A stretch of DNA of 64,000 nt from Megaustenia siamemsis (Eukaryota > Mollusca > Gastropoda > Stylommatophora > Ariophantidae). This document shows, in pieces, positions 54,413-64,000 of the stretch (position 1 is its first letter; each line of letters begins with the position of its first letter). Location: assembly GCA_032433765.1 (NCBI GenBank), contig JAVIAB010000041.1, positions 75,786,232 to 75,850,231 of the forward strand, read 5' to 3'. Below the pieces are notes generated by a model. The model had not been told where the DNA came from and ran no database searches. It saw only the letters and a program-made list of their open reading frames with translations. The position numbers and the translations under genes were made by a program.

Positions 54413-54933
54413 GGTTCAAAAATGTTTAATACTGACTCCAAAAACAAAGAATATAAAAAAAAAAAAGAAAAATAGTGAAAACCCTCATTGAACTTTTTCT
54501 GTTATTTCTAAGCTTTAAGAGTGGAACACATGCAAGCAATAACTATTGTCCAATAAGATGTGTTCAATTAAAAAATATCAATATCTACAACATGGAAAAA
54601 AAAATAGAGAAACAATAAAATTGATGCATATACTGAGGTAGGTGTAACTTGTCTCACTATACACAAAAGTTGGACATTTGAAAAGAAAACAATTGGAGAA
54701 AGAAATCTATGTTTATGTGTGTTAATAAAATAATTTTTATTTGAAAGAGGGGTCTGATAGTATTTAGGAATCAGTTATTTGTGAAATAGTAAGACAATCA
54801 CACAGTAACCTTAAGAAATTTACATCTTAAACCAATATCAAATATAATGAACTAAACACAGATCAGGGTTGGTTTGAACTTAACTGAAGTAGGATTTGTA
54901 TTGAAGTGTGGCATTGGGACAGTGTCAGTACTG
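54413..54933. other. No gene recognised
   Basis: AT-rich, with A runs near 54460 and 54597. Confidence 0.45.
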
Positions 54934-54943
54934 CACATGTAAA

Positions 54944-55199
54944 ATAAAAAGTAAAGTGCCCCCGGCACGCCAAGTGGCGTATAGAGAATATGGTGTTAGT
55001 GACCATAAATTTTACAGACCTTCGGCACATGATTTTTGGGGTAATGTTGTCGGTATTACGCCCGTGCCGCTTTACTTTCCCAGAAAAAAATCCGGTACCC
55101 ATTAAAGGCTGGGTGAATTTGGAAGTTGTCGGTTGGGATCGAACCCTACCTCTTGTCCTTTGTAGTCCAGTTCACTAACCACTGAGCTATCACAGCTCC
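54944..55199 (-). mobile_element. tRNA-derived SINE (family S1), full length with TSD
   Basis: Minus-strand head GGAGCTGTGATAGCTCAGTG (A box) and GGTTCGATCCC (B box), then the S1 body and a CTTTACTTTTTATT tail. Flanked by CACATGTAAA (54934-54943 and 55200-55209). The B box is closer to consensus than in the copy at 20418. Confidence 0.92.
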
Positions 55200-55294
55200 C
55201 ACATGTAAATATAATTATACACAATGACATCCAGTCAGGCCAACCAGAAATAATTTTTAGTGGTCCAACAAGGTGTAGTTATTTGTACATGGAT

Positions 55295-55920
55295 TTCAGA
55301 CTTCTTCTTCCTTTACCTTTCAACTCCCTGTGGAGCATGGGTCTTCAACAAACACATTTCAAACCATTCTGTTTCTTGCCATTCTTTTAAGATCAATCTT
55401 TGTTGTCTTCCTCATCTTCTTCAACTCTACTTCCATCTGTTTTCTCAAAAAATATTGTGGTCTTTTGCTTTGTCTCTCCTCTCTCCCTGGGATACCAAAG
55501 AAGGGCCTGTTGTGTAATACTCGCAGTTAATTTTCACAGTGTGTCCTATCCTATGCCGTCGTCATCATTTTATCTCTTTGTCCACTGGTATTTGACTAGT
55601 ATTTTTCCATAATTCTATGTTGGTGATTTTTTTCTGTCATTTCCATAATTCTATTTTGTGCAAGCATCTATTAATGAAGGTTTGTATCTCCATGATTATC
55701 ATTTTTGTTGTTCTCAATGTTTCACAGTCCTACAATAGGACTGAGTTAAAATTGGACTAGAAAATGGTATTTTTCTATTCAACCTAATTTCTTTAAATTT
55801 CCATATGCTTCATAGTGCAACAAAGACTCATCTTGCTTTTTGTATCCTAATTTTGGTATCATTTTCTGTTCCTCCTTCTTTGTCTATATTACTGTCCAGA
55901 TATATGTAACACTGTACGTG
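55295..55920 (-). mobile_element. GAA-tailed RTE-like LINE 3' region
   Basis: The same 3' end as at 21355 (GACTTCTTCTTCC, GTGGAGCATGGGTCTTCAAC, AAGAAGGGCCTGTTGTGTAA) and about 500 bp further into the C-terminal region (TTAATGAAGGTTTGTATCTC, ATTTTTGTTGTTCTCAATGT). Frameshifted. Confidence 0.85.
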
Positions 55921-56405
55921 TATTTCAATGGTTAGCAAAAGTTGTTTAGTAGCTCAAGCGTTCTGGTACTGGAATAATCCTCAGACACCAATGATGTTCC
56001 ATTACTGTGGAAAAGTTGTGCCCTTTATCACTTCTTTAGCTTTTATTTCTAAACACTATCTATCACTGTCATAATATTTGTGATTGCAAATAATATTAAA
56101 GAAATGAATCTATTGAACAAAAGTATTTTATTTTACTTATCTTAAATGATTTGTTTAGTATGGACTGCAAACAGCAAAAATAAACTCAAATTAATTCATA
56201 TTTGCTTTATATTATTTAACTCAACTGTATTTGTCACTGCTTTAACTCTTAATTTACATGAATTATTTTCATTCATAATATATTTAATACTGACTTGCTT
56301 TTTAACAATTTCTAAATTCTTTGACAATTCCACTAAAAACTGTTTTACAAGTATCACATTTTACATGTTCTGTTTGGAATTATGATGACGAAAGATGTAA
56401 CTTAC
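55921..56405. other. Intron sequence of the PPxY gene, no feature seen
   Basis: AT-rich; a plus-strand hydrophobic frame (56146-56385) arises from T-rich sequence. Confidence 0.4.
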
Positions 56406-56564
56406 CTGTAACAATAGACAGGTGCGGCAGCATTCATATCAAATCTGAGGTTGGAGTATAAGGGAGGATCAAATGTATTCGGAGAGTTCACTATTCCCAC
56501 ATTTGGAACAGTAGGTGTTGTTGGGTTCATGTTTGGTTGATTCACAAAATAGACAACATTTTGG
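56406..56564 (-). CDS. PPxY-tail gene, third-from-last coding exon
   Basis: Acceptor with a strong pyrimidine tract (TTGTTTCTTTTCTAAAAG) at 56565-56582; consensus donor CAG/GTAAGT (GT at 56404-56405). 159 nt: one base completes an upstream codon, then 52 codons and two bases. It encodes QNVVYFVNQPNMNPTTPTVP ... FDPPLYSNLRFDMN ... VYCY, with a third WW-ligand motif (PPLY). Because the incoming phase is 2, at least one more 5' exon exists beyond the part I can identify. Function unknown; a Shisa- or WBP1-like membrane adaptor tail is one possibility. Confidence 0.78.
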
Positions 56565-56643
56565 CTTTTAGAAAAGAAACAATTAGTTTATTCAATTATT
56601 TCAAATTGAACAGTACATTTCAATGACAGCTGATAATGATAAA

Positions 56644-56740
56644 TATATCCATCCATCCGTCCGTCCGTCCGTCCACCCACCCACCCACCCACCCACCCAC
56701 CCACCCATCCATCCATCCATCCATTTATATATCTATCTAT
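56644..56740. repeat. Compound (CCAT)/(CCGT)/(CCCA) tetranucleotide tract
   Basis: ATCCATCCGTCC then CCACCCACCC then CCATCCATCC runs, ending in TATCTATCTATTGACC, the reversed tail of the RTE-like copy at 56728. A likely tail-seeded microsatellite. Confidence 0.95.
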
Positions 56741-57060
56741 TGACCTTTCAAGCCATAGCCGGCCCATAGTGCATAAACCCAGATACTCTTTCTCTTATCT
56801 AAATGTTTATTCTAGCAGTTTTCAATCCTTGTAAAGATCTTTTATTAAATCTTGCCATTTGTCTCTGTTCTGTGTAAGCAACTCTATCTCACTGAGGGAG
56901 CCGATTCCTGCTGCTCTTGTCTTTCTTATCAATGTTCTTCTCAGTGTCTCTCTAGGTCGACCTCTTTTCCTCTTACCTGTTGTTTCCCACATGAGGGCTT
57001 GCTTTGTTATTTGGTTATTATCCCTGCTCATCACATGTCCAACATGTGACAATCGTCATT
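56728..57060 (-). mobile_element. ATAG-family RTE-like LINE 3' end
   Basis: C-terminal frame at 56822-57052 on the minus strand: VGHVMSRDNNQITKQALMWE, GKRKRGRPRETLRRTL, GSLSEIELLTQNRDKW. 3' UTR complement CAAGCCATAGCCGGCCCATA. 5'-truncated, well preserved. Confidence 0.9.
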
Positions 57061-57069
57061 TCTTGATAA

Positions 57070-57345
57070 ATATATATCATCATCACCATCATCTTGTACC
57101 AAACCGGTTGGTGTAGGCAATCATGTCCTTCCACAATCCTTTATCTACAGTGCATCATATCAGTTCTGTTGTTGACTGCTTTCCATGCCATGACACCAAG
57201 CTATCCAGTATTTTTTCTCTTTGTCGTCCGCGATCTCTCTTTCCATTTATTTTGCCAGTTGTAACCAAGTATTCCAACTTTCCTCTTCTCATGATGTGCC
57301 CAAAAATTTTGATTGTTTCTTTCTGATGTTTTTTAGGAGCTGCCT
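57070..57345 (-). mobile_element. RTE-like LINE 3' end (family E)
   Basis: Collinear with 52991-53280: (CATCAT) tail complement, TTGTACCAAACCGGTTGGTG, ATCTACAGTGCATCATATCA, TTGCCAGTTGTAACCAAGTA. Abuts the ATAG-family copy at 57060 in the same orientation. Confidence 0.85.
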
Positions 57346-57567
57346 TTTAATATATATAAATATATATATACAATGTTAAATAAGCTGAAATATTAAGAAT
57401 GAATGCAAGAGTTTACAAATAACAATGTTAATCTTAAGAGCAAAGAAGCAACTGAGGAGGGTTGGAATAGTCACTTATGCAGTCAAGTAGGATGTGAATG
57501 GAGCAACCTAGTCAATGCATTTTATGAAACGCTGTAACCAGTGGTGGAGCGGATATAGACAATTCCT
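57346..57567. other. No gene recognised
   Basis: Short (TA)n at about 57350-57372, then unique sequence. Confidence 0.45.
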
Positions 57568-58440
57568 GAGTGCAATGAAACTGGTTCCAGGTATAGAAAA
57601 GAATAGAAACTGGTTCCATGGATAGAACAGAATAGAAACTGGATCCATGGATAGAGTAGAATAGAAACTGGTTCCATGGATAGAATAGAATAGAAACTGG
57701 TTCCATGGATAGAATAGAATAGAAACTGGTTCCATGACTAGAAAAGAAACTGGTTCTGTGGAGAGAATAGAAACTGGTTCCATAGAAAGAATAGAAACTG
57801 GTTCTGTGGAGAGATTAGAAACTGGTTCCATGGATAGAATAGAATAGAAACTGGTGCCATAGATAGAATAGAAACTGGTTCCATGGATAGAATAGAATAG
57901 AAACTGGTTCCATGGATAGAACAGAATAGAAACTGGTTCCATGGAGAGAATAGAATAGAAACTGGTTCCATAGAGAGAATAGAAACTGGTTCCATGGAGA
58001 GAATAGAAACTGGTTCTGTGGTGAGAATAGAAACTGGTTCCATGGATATAATAGAAACTAGTTCAATGGATAGAATAGAATAGAAACTGGTTCCAATTAT
58101 AGAATAGAAACTGGTTCCATGGATAGAATAGAATAGAAACTGGTTCCATGGAGAGAATAGAAACTGGTTCCATGGAGAGAATAGAAACTGGTTCTGTGGT
58201 CAGAATAGAAACTGGTTCCATGGATATAATAGAAACTAGTTCAATGGATAGAATAGAATAGAAACTGGTTCCAATTATAGAATAGAAACTGGTTCCATGG
58301 ATAGAATAGAATAGAAACTAGTTCCATTTATAGAATAGAAACTGGTTCCTAGGAGAGAATAGAATAGAAACTAGTTCCGTTTATAGAATAGAAACTGGTT
58401 CCATGGAGAGAATAGAAACTGGCTCCATGGAGGGAATAGA
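57568..58440. repeat. 24/29-bp minisatellite, about 33 copies
   Basis: Units read ATAGAATAGAAACTGGTTCC plus ATGG; an optional extra AATAG pentamer makes 29-bp units. A block of several units (CTGTGGTGAGAATAG ... CAATTATAG) around 57990-58110 is repeated at about 58165-58285. Minus-strand peptides MEPVSIL are by-products. Confidence 0.95.
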
Positions 58441-59599
58441 ATATTCAATTTTACATGCACATTGTTGAAAAATTACCCCCAAAAATTACTTTTAATGGAA
58501 AAATTAATTTTAAAAAAGAGTCTGTACTAGTCATTTCTCAGAAAAAAATTATGATTTGCTGGTGACTCTTAGGATAGTGGAGTAGATCAGTGATCCACAT
58601 TCTTTTATCCATTTCTAATATAATTTGTTTGCTTCGTTTCACATTTCTTGCATACTTTATCTGTGCTGCACATTTGTGTTTATTCTCGTCCAATACAATT
58701 TTTCTTTTGCACATTTATTTAAAGTAAAAGAAAATTTTAACCAACAAAACCAGAATACAAATTTATATATATTCACATACCTTCAATCAAGAAATAAAAT
58801 AAAAAAAATCTGTGATATCAAGTATAAATGAATCAATAACATTCATGTTTTACATTTAAGCCCATTTTCCCAACATATCAACAGATTCTTCCTCAAAAAA
58901 TATTCTCATTTGTTTAATTCTGTTGCTCTTTTTGTTATTTTTTTCTATGAATATTTTCATTTGTAAAAGCTCTTTCCCTACTCCATTTTCACATAATATG
59001 TTCTAAAAGAAAACAATGAGTGCCTCAGATTAAAGTTTGTGATTAGTTTACCTTCTAGATTTGATCTCTCATCAGGTGTTTGTTTTCATTCATTATTTTG
59101 ACCCTCCAATAAACTTTTAAGGTATCAACAACTGTGTGTCTAAAACATCAGATCTTTGTGATATCTATTGAATTTTCTCATTTTTTAAACAATTGTCCAC
59201 AACACACATTCATTGGGCACGACTTGTTTCAGTTAATAGTAACACAATCTTTTTACTCACAGTTGTTGCCCAGTTTACTTGTGGCTTTTCTGGGATAATG
59301 CATTTCCAAGACTTACTTTATTCTTATTTTATTTTTATGACTCCCATCTGACATTAACAGAATTCTCATATATCTAAATTATTGAGTTCATTTTAATATC
59401 CTTCTGCATATCTTTATATATAATATTTTACAGTTGTCTGTCTATTGAAGTAGCTATCACTATTTTATCTGTTTAGGTTTGACTTTTTACTTATTTCAAC
59501 TTCTATATCAGTTATCTTTTGTTGCAGTGTTCATCCAATGATTACTCTTCTTTATCATTACTGGTGAGTGAATATAAACATTTGTAGAGTTGTTGCAGA
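58441..59599. other. No gene recognised
   Basis: AT-rich; the missing 5' exons of the PPxY gene could lie here or beyond. None could be supported by splice sites plus an open frame. Confidence 0.4.
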
Positions 59600-59743
59600 A
59601 ATCCAAAATATGTAAGGTCACCTTTGTCTATGTCGCTGGACATGCGAGAGTATGAGGAAATGTAAAAGTGGACAGGTTGGCTAGCTGCGCTGTCATTGAG
59701 GACGGGCAACCAATGTATCGGGTGGACATCATCAATGCCCTCT
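59600..59743 (+). mobile_element. RNase H LINE relic hosting the Nimb-like insertion (left part)
   Basis: Plus strand: VTFVYVAGHARV, then GNVKVDRLASCAVIEDG and RVDIINAL. This is the H-x-G-x2-GN-x3-D-LA end of an RNase H domain. It is split by the insertion at 59744; its continuation is at 63799-64000. Confidence 0.7.
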
Positions 59744-62700
59744 ATCTATCTATCGTTCATTCGCCTGAAGTATTGTCTATATCTGCAATGTCGTTTCCTG
59801 TATAAATTTTACTGTCTTTTGTAATTCTTGCAGTGGCCCATATAGTTTTGTCTGTAGTGTTGTATCAATGGGCCAATGGATTTTCCTCAGTCTACTATAT
59901 TCTGTACAATCTTGAAGTATGTGTTCAGCAGTCTGGGGCGCCTGTCCACATGTACAAGTAGTTGAGGTGCCGATCTTGAATTTTGTATACATGTGACTAT
60001 GGAGTCGATTGTGTCCTGTTCTTAGGCGTATAATGATAACTTGTTCATATCTATTCATATTATGAAAGTCATCCTGATTTGGGGCTTGTGGTCCTCTGAT
60101 TGATTTGATTATCTGTTTCTTATGATGGTATGTAACCAGTGTATCTATTGTGTGCCTGTTGAACCTTCCTTTGCCAACTGATCTGCTTTCTCATTTCCTG
60201 GTATTTCACAGTGAGATGGGATCCACTGCAGGGCAACCCTGTGGTGCTTGCAGAGTTCAGTCAATAAGGTCTGCAGATGTGGTAATTTTCTGGATTCCAG
60301 TGCTTGGAGCACTGATCTTGCATCTGTCAAAAACACTATAGGCTGTGGGCTAAGATTACTGTTCAGTAGTTTTTCTATTGCCAACTTCATTGCTTGTATT
60401 TCTGCATCATAATTGTGACAATATTTCCCTGTTGCCATTTTATTCATATCCCTAGTGTTATTTGGGTACTCTATATATGCACCTGCTCCCCTATTCTTTA
60501 CTGCATTCTGTGCTGATCCATCTGTGTACACACGAATCCATAGGTCTTGTGGGTATTCTTCATCCAGGAAACTGAGAGTTATTGTTTTTCACTGTAGACT
60601 ATTCTGTTCCTCTTTGTCAACTATTCCTTTCACTTCTGTCCGTATTTGAACTGATAATCCTGATTCCTCTGTCCAGGGAGTCTGTTCTGGTATGGGCAGT
60701 AGGGGGTTAACAACTCTTGGCATGCCTGGTGTTTGTCTACTAATACGCTTGGCTTGGTGGATAAAACTGCTTCTCTTAAGTCGTCCCAATGCAAGATTTT
60801 GGAATCGGTCCTTCATTGGATGTCTCGGCATGCAAGCACATTTTTCTGCCTGTATCAGTACCTTTGTGTCCCTCCATTCTCTCAGTGCTGGTATCCTCCA
60901 CAATTTCTCCATCTCCAATATTGGTGTTGATTTCATTGCTCCTGTGATGACCCTAAGTGCCTGGTTTTGTACTTTATCCAGTTCTTGCAGTGTGGTGTTT
61001 GATGCTGAGCCCCATGCAGATGATCCATATTCTAAATGTGGGCGTATACTCTGTTGGTAAACTTTACTGAGTATTTTCCCACTCGCACCCCATGTGGTTC
61101 CACACAACTTTCTTAGAATAGCCAATTTCCATCTTGCATTTTGGGTTGCCTTATTTATCTGCTGTTTTCAAGATAGTTTGTTATAAAATGTAACTCCGAG
61201 ATACGTAGCTTGTATGTCTTTTTTCACAGACTCATTGTTTATGTAGATGGCTCCTGTTTTTTGTTTTGGGGAGAGAGTGAAAAGTGTAGTACTGCATTTT
61301 TTTGTATTGATGCTGATACACCATCTATTTGTCCATAAATTCAGTGCATTCATAGCTCTTTGTAACAATTTGGAGGCCACTGTTGCATACTCTTCTGTAC
61401 ACCACATTACCAAGTCATCTGCATACATTGCCACTTTGATGCCATGTGGAAGTTCAGTAACTAGGTCATTGATGTAGATCAGAAAAAGTGTTGGAGATAG
61501 TACCCCTCCTTGTGGAACGCCCTGGCGCAATAAGACCTTCTTACTCTTAAGACCATCCAGTTGCACTCTGGCTCTCCTGTTATGCAGGTATGCTTTGACC
61601 CATTTGTACATCCTGCCATTTACTCCATAATTTCTCAGTTTCTTCAAAAGCCCTTCCTTCCATACCTTATCAAATGCTTTCTTTAGGTCTATCCATGCTG
61701 CTAGTACCAGTTTCTTTTCTTGAAACGCATCCTCAATTTCCTGGGAAAGATAGATTGCCTGATCTTCGGTAGAGTAACACTGTCTAAAGCCTGCCTGTTG
61801 TGGGACAAGGAGATTTCCACTTTCCAGTTACCACTGCAGTCTGAGATTGATTATACGTTCCATTGTTTTGCACAAACAGCTTGTAAGGCTGATTGGTCTA
61901 TAGCTGGATGCCATTGAACATCTTTTCCTGGCTTTAGTAATGGTATCATAATTGCTTCTCTCCATGCCTGTGGCACTCTACCTGTGATCCAGCAAATGTT
62001 GTAGATCTGCAGTAGTTTTGATTTAGCTGCAGTTCCCAAGTTCTTAATCATTTCATTAGACACTCCATCACTACCTGGTGATTTTTTCATTTTTAATTTG
62101 GATATTGCCAGCTCTAGCTCTCTTTGTGTAATGGGTATTTCCATGACTTCGTGTGCGGTCTCTTCTTGTCTTGCATTTTGTTGTTTTAGACGGGTCTCTT
62201 TACGTTTCTCTAGGCTAATTTCAATGTTGTTATCATTTGCAAAGGAGTCTGCAAAGTGATTTGCTGCATGCTTACCTGTTAGGATGTTTCCATCCTTCTT
62301 CAGTGTAATTTTTGTGTTCCTTTCTGTACCCTCATCATTCAGCTGTTTTACAAGCTTCCACACTTTTCTTGTGTCTCGTTCGAGATTCAAGTACTCTGTT
62401 TTCTCTGTCCAGCTTCTCCGTCTGGCTTGTAGTTTAGCCCATTGAAATTTGGCTTTAGCATGTTGATAGTTATTGTGGTGTTCCTAGCAGGGGTTATTTT
62501 CTGCTTGCTTTCGAGATATTTCCATGTCATTGTGCAGTTGTTCTAGTTCACTGCTCCAGTATGGTTTGTAGTGTTTCCGTGCCCCTCTAGGTATTGTTTC
62601 ACTGGCAGCTTGTACTATTAGTCTACTGAATTCATCAACTATTTTGTTGATGTCTCTGTCTGTATTTAGATCTTTAGTCAGTACACTGGTGTAATGTTGA

Positions 62701-63798
62701 TACATTTTCCAGTCTGGCTTTTTGTAATTCCATCTGGAGAGAGTGCTGCTCTCCCTGATGGCCTTATTTTGTACTACTAAAAAGACTGGTCGGTGGTCGC
62801 TGCCTCCAAGTTGTTTCCCCATAATACGTGTGATATTCCAATCCAGATCTGGTGAATGGAAAGCAAGGTCTGGTGTAGATGTGGTATGCCATGATCTGGA
62901 ATAGAATGTTGGTGGATCTGTTGCCTGGTTTAATAGTATAAGCCCATTGTTATACTGCCAGTTTTCAAGTTCTTCACCTCTCTTGTCCATATCTTCATAG
63001 CCCCAGCTCTGTGAATGGCTGTTAAAGTCTCCACATACAATTATTCTTTCTTTTAATGTAATTGTGTCTAGTGCTAGTGGGCGGTCACTCGGACAGTAGT
63101 AGTTAAGTAGATGAAAGTCTGTATTTCCTGTCCTGAGGTGCAGTATTTGATATTCCGCCCCATCCATATACACTTCAATCTGACATGCATTAATGTTGTT
63201 CCTTACAAGAGTCAGTATTCCGCCCTTTTGTCTATTTATTCTGTCAGATCGGTAGCACTGGTATCCCCTAATCTTCAAGGCTATGTCGTTGTTTAGATAG
63301 GTTTCCTGCAAACAGCATATGCTTACTTGCTCTTCATGCAGGATATTTTCTAACTCTATCTTTTTACTGTACCCATCTCTTTTGCTGTTGATGCCTTCAG
63401 CATTCCAGTGCATTATTTTGAGTTGTCTTATTTTGGGTTGGCCAGTAGCTCTATTCTCTTGCCCCCTGACTCCACTGAGCGATTGAAAAGGACATCCAGT
63501 AATAGAGGTTGGGCCCTTTCGAGGCTGAGGGCCCGGCGCTGCACCTGCCTGGGTGTCCATCACAGGGCGAGTGCCATATTGATTTGCAGTTATAGACATA
63601 CTTCCATTTGCGTTGAGTGCGTTGCATCCTGATTTTTGTAGTGCGCCTTTTGGCTGGTTGCCTCCGACTTCAGCACTTAAAATTGCTAGAGCAGACTGTG
63701 GTCTTGCTCGGGTGTAGGAAGGCCTGGCCAGTCTTGGTTTTCAGTCCCTGGTGACTGTTAAGCCCCATCCCCACGACAAGGAGCTGGCCTTGATGAGG
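59744..63798 (-). mobile_element. Nimb/I-like LINE, longest copy (about 4.06 kb), with TSD
   Basis: Flanked by an exact 13-bp duplication ATCAATGCCCTCT (59731-59743 and 63799-63811). Minus-strand order: endonuclease (63599-62484), RT N-terminus (62390-61851, LKMKKSPGSDGVSNEMIKNL, PLLKPGKD), RT palm (61647-61168, GVPQGGVLSPTLF, YADDLVMW), thumb/connection (61125-60589), RNase H (60531-60145, YTDGSA, AEIQAM, TDARS, GNEKADQLA), Cys motif (60058-59777, CTCGQ, AEHILQDC) and an (ATAG)n tail. Single-base indels and stops separate these blocks, for example a stop at about 62484 and a lost base near 61913. Highly similar to 9364-11652. ORF1 is absent or reduced to the open codons upstream of 63599. 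Confidence 0.95.
62484..63599 (-). CDS. APE-type endonuclease domain of the Nimb-like LINE ORF2
   Basis: 371 codons. Endonuclease signature: MHWNAEGI (Asn66), CLQETY (Glu99), VCGDFNSHS (Asp191, Asn193), STPDLAF (about 241-247) and GGSDHRP (Ser267-Asp268-His269). All catalytic positions are present. Residues 1-55 are low-complexity and probably linker. The frame is open for about 45 more codons upstream of the Met (QSALAILSAEVGG...), so the true start may be further 5'. It ends at a premature stop, and the RT continues in another frame. Confidence 0.9.
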   Translation of the reverse strand: MSITANQYGTRPVMDTQAGAAPGPQPRKGPTSITGCPFQSLSGVRGQENRATGQPKIRQLKIMHWNAEGINSKRDGYSKKIELENILHEEQVSICCLQETYLNNDIALKIRGYQCYRSDRINRQKGGILTLVRNNINACQIEVYMDGAEYQILHLRTGNTDFHLLNYYCPSDRPLALDTITLKERIIVCGDFNSHSQSWGYEDMDKRGEELENWQYNNGLILLNQATDPPTFYSRSWHTTSTPDLAFHSPDLDWNITRIMGKQLGGSDHRPVFLVVQNKAIRESSTLSRWNYKKPDWKMYQHYTSVLTKDLNTDRDINKIVDEFSRLIVQAASETIPRGARKHYKPYWSSELEQLHNDMEISRKQAENNPC

Positions 63799-64000
63799 AT
63801 CAATGCCCTCTGAGATGTGGGAAGAGCACAGGACTTCGACAAACACAGATCCACGTCACTTCTTCGGATGATGGAAATGGGAGTTAAGATGGGCAAAGCC
63901 AGAAATGAGAAATTTAGTGGCCATGTAAGAAGACTTATCAACCAACATAGAACTGGAGCCGTCAGTCACTGGACACTGCGGGAATTACTGAGGAGGGGAT
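63799..64000 (+). mobile_element. RNase H LINE relic hosting the Nimb-like insertion (right part)
   Basis: Continues the frame of 59600-59743 after the duplicated target: DVGRAQDFDKHRSTSLLRMM, GVKMGKARNEKFSGHVRRLI, NQHRTGAVSHWTLRELLRRG. It resembles the C-terminal extension of an RNase H LINE. It runs off the window. Confidence 0.6.

Noticed and set aside
57508..58043. Minus-strand repeat protein (MEPVSIL repeats)
   Set aside because: By-product of the 24/29-bp minisatellite; overlapping frames give equally long peptides.

Overview
This is repeat-dominated DNA from an intron-bearing metazoan nuclear genome. It is AT-rich and has GT-AG introns, RNA polymerase III SINEs, mariner and hAT remnants and many LINE families, with no operons or prokaryotic signals. 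The mix of an I/Nimb-like LINE with a terminal RNase H, several RTE-like LINEs and tRNA-derived SINEs suggests a lophotrochozoan invertebrate, plausibly a mollusc. That assignment is inference; nothing here fixes the species.

Layout. 1-4020: a 53-bp minisatellite with long-range internal duplications. 5.5-8.1 kb: RTE-like and mariner debris. 8.1-12.7 kb: a 31-bp minisatellite split by a Nimb-like LINE (9364-11652) and an RTE-like 3' end (11762-12230). 14.3-15.1 kb: a 65-bp array. 15.3-20.7 kb: LINE 3' ends, tRNA SINEs, a 76-bp array and a GC-shifted block. 20.7-26.1 kb: a 34-bp minisatellite split by an RTE-like LINE, which itself carries a 1.09-kb deletion derivative with an intact 5' end. 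27.3-34.1 kb: nested LINEs, a hairpin and an NRF1-type palindrome. 34.5-39.7 kb: a second RNase H LINE family, a dimeric array and a 47-bp array derived from a retroelement Cys-motif coding sequence, flanked by two copies of another repeat. 41.1-42.3 kb: a 26-bp array. 44.5-48.4 kb: an ATAG-tailed SINE, a mariner fragment, and 27-bp and 34-bp arrays. 50.5-57.3 kb: more LINEs, including the most intact RTE-like RT. 57.6-58.4 kb: a 24/29-bp array. 59.7-63.8 kb: the longest Nimb-like copy.

Host genes are sparse. The strongest is a minus-strand gene whose last three exons (56406-56564, 49663-49742, 46056-46276) join in perfect phase and encode a low-complexity tail with three PPxY motifs. The 5' exons are not found. 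A separate candidate membrane-segment exon lies at 26637-26728.

The main biology is retrotransposition history. At least seven insertions have readable target-site duplications, and several interrupt minisatellites. Each LINE family ends in its own simple repeat (ATAG, GAT, GAA or AG), and one SINE shares the 3' tail of an RTE-like LINE. I found no defence, toxin, CRISPR or viral system.
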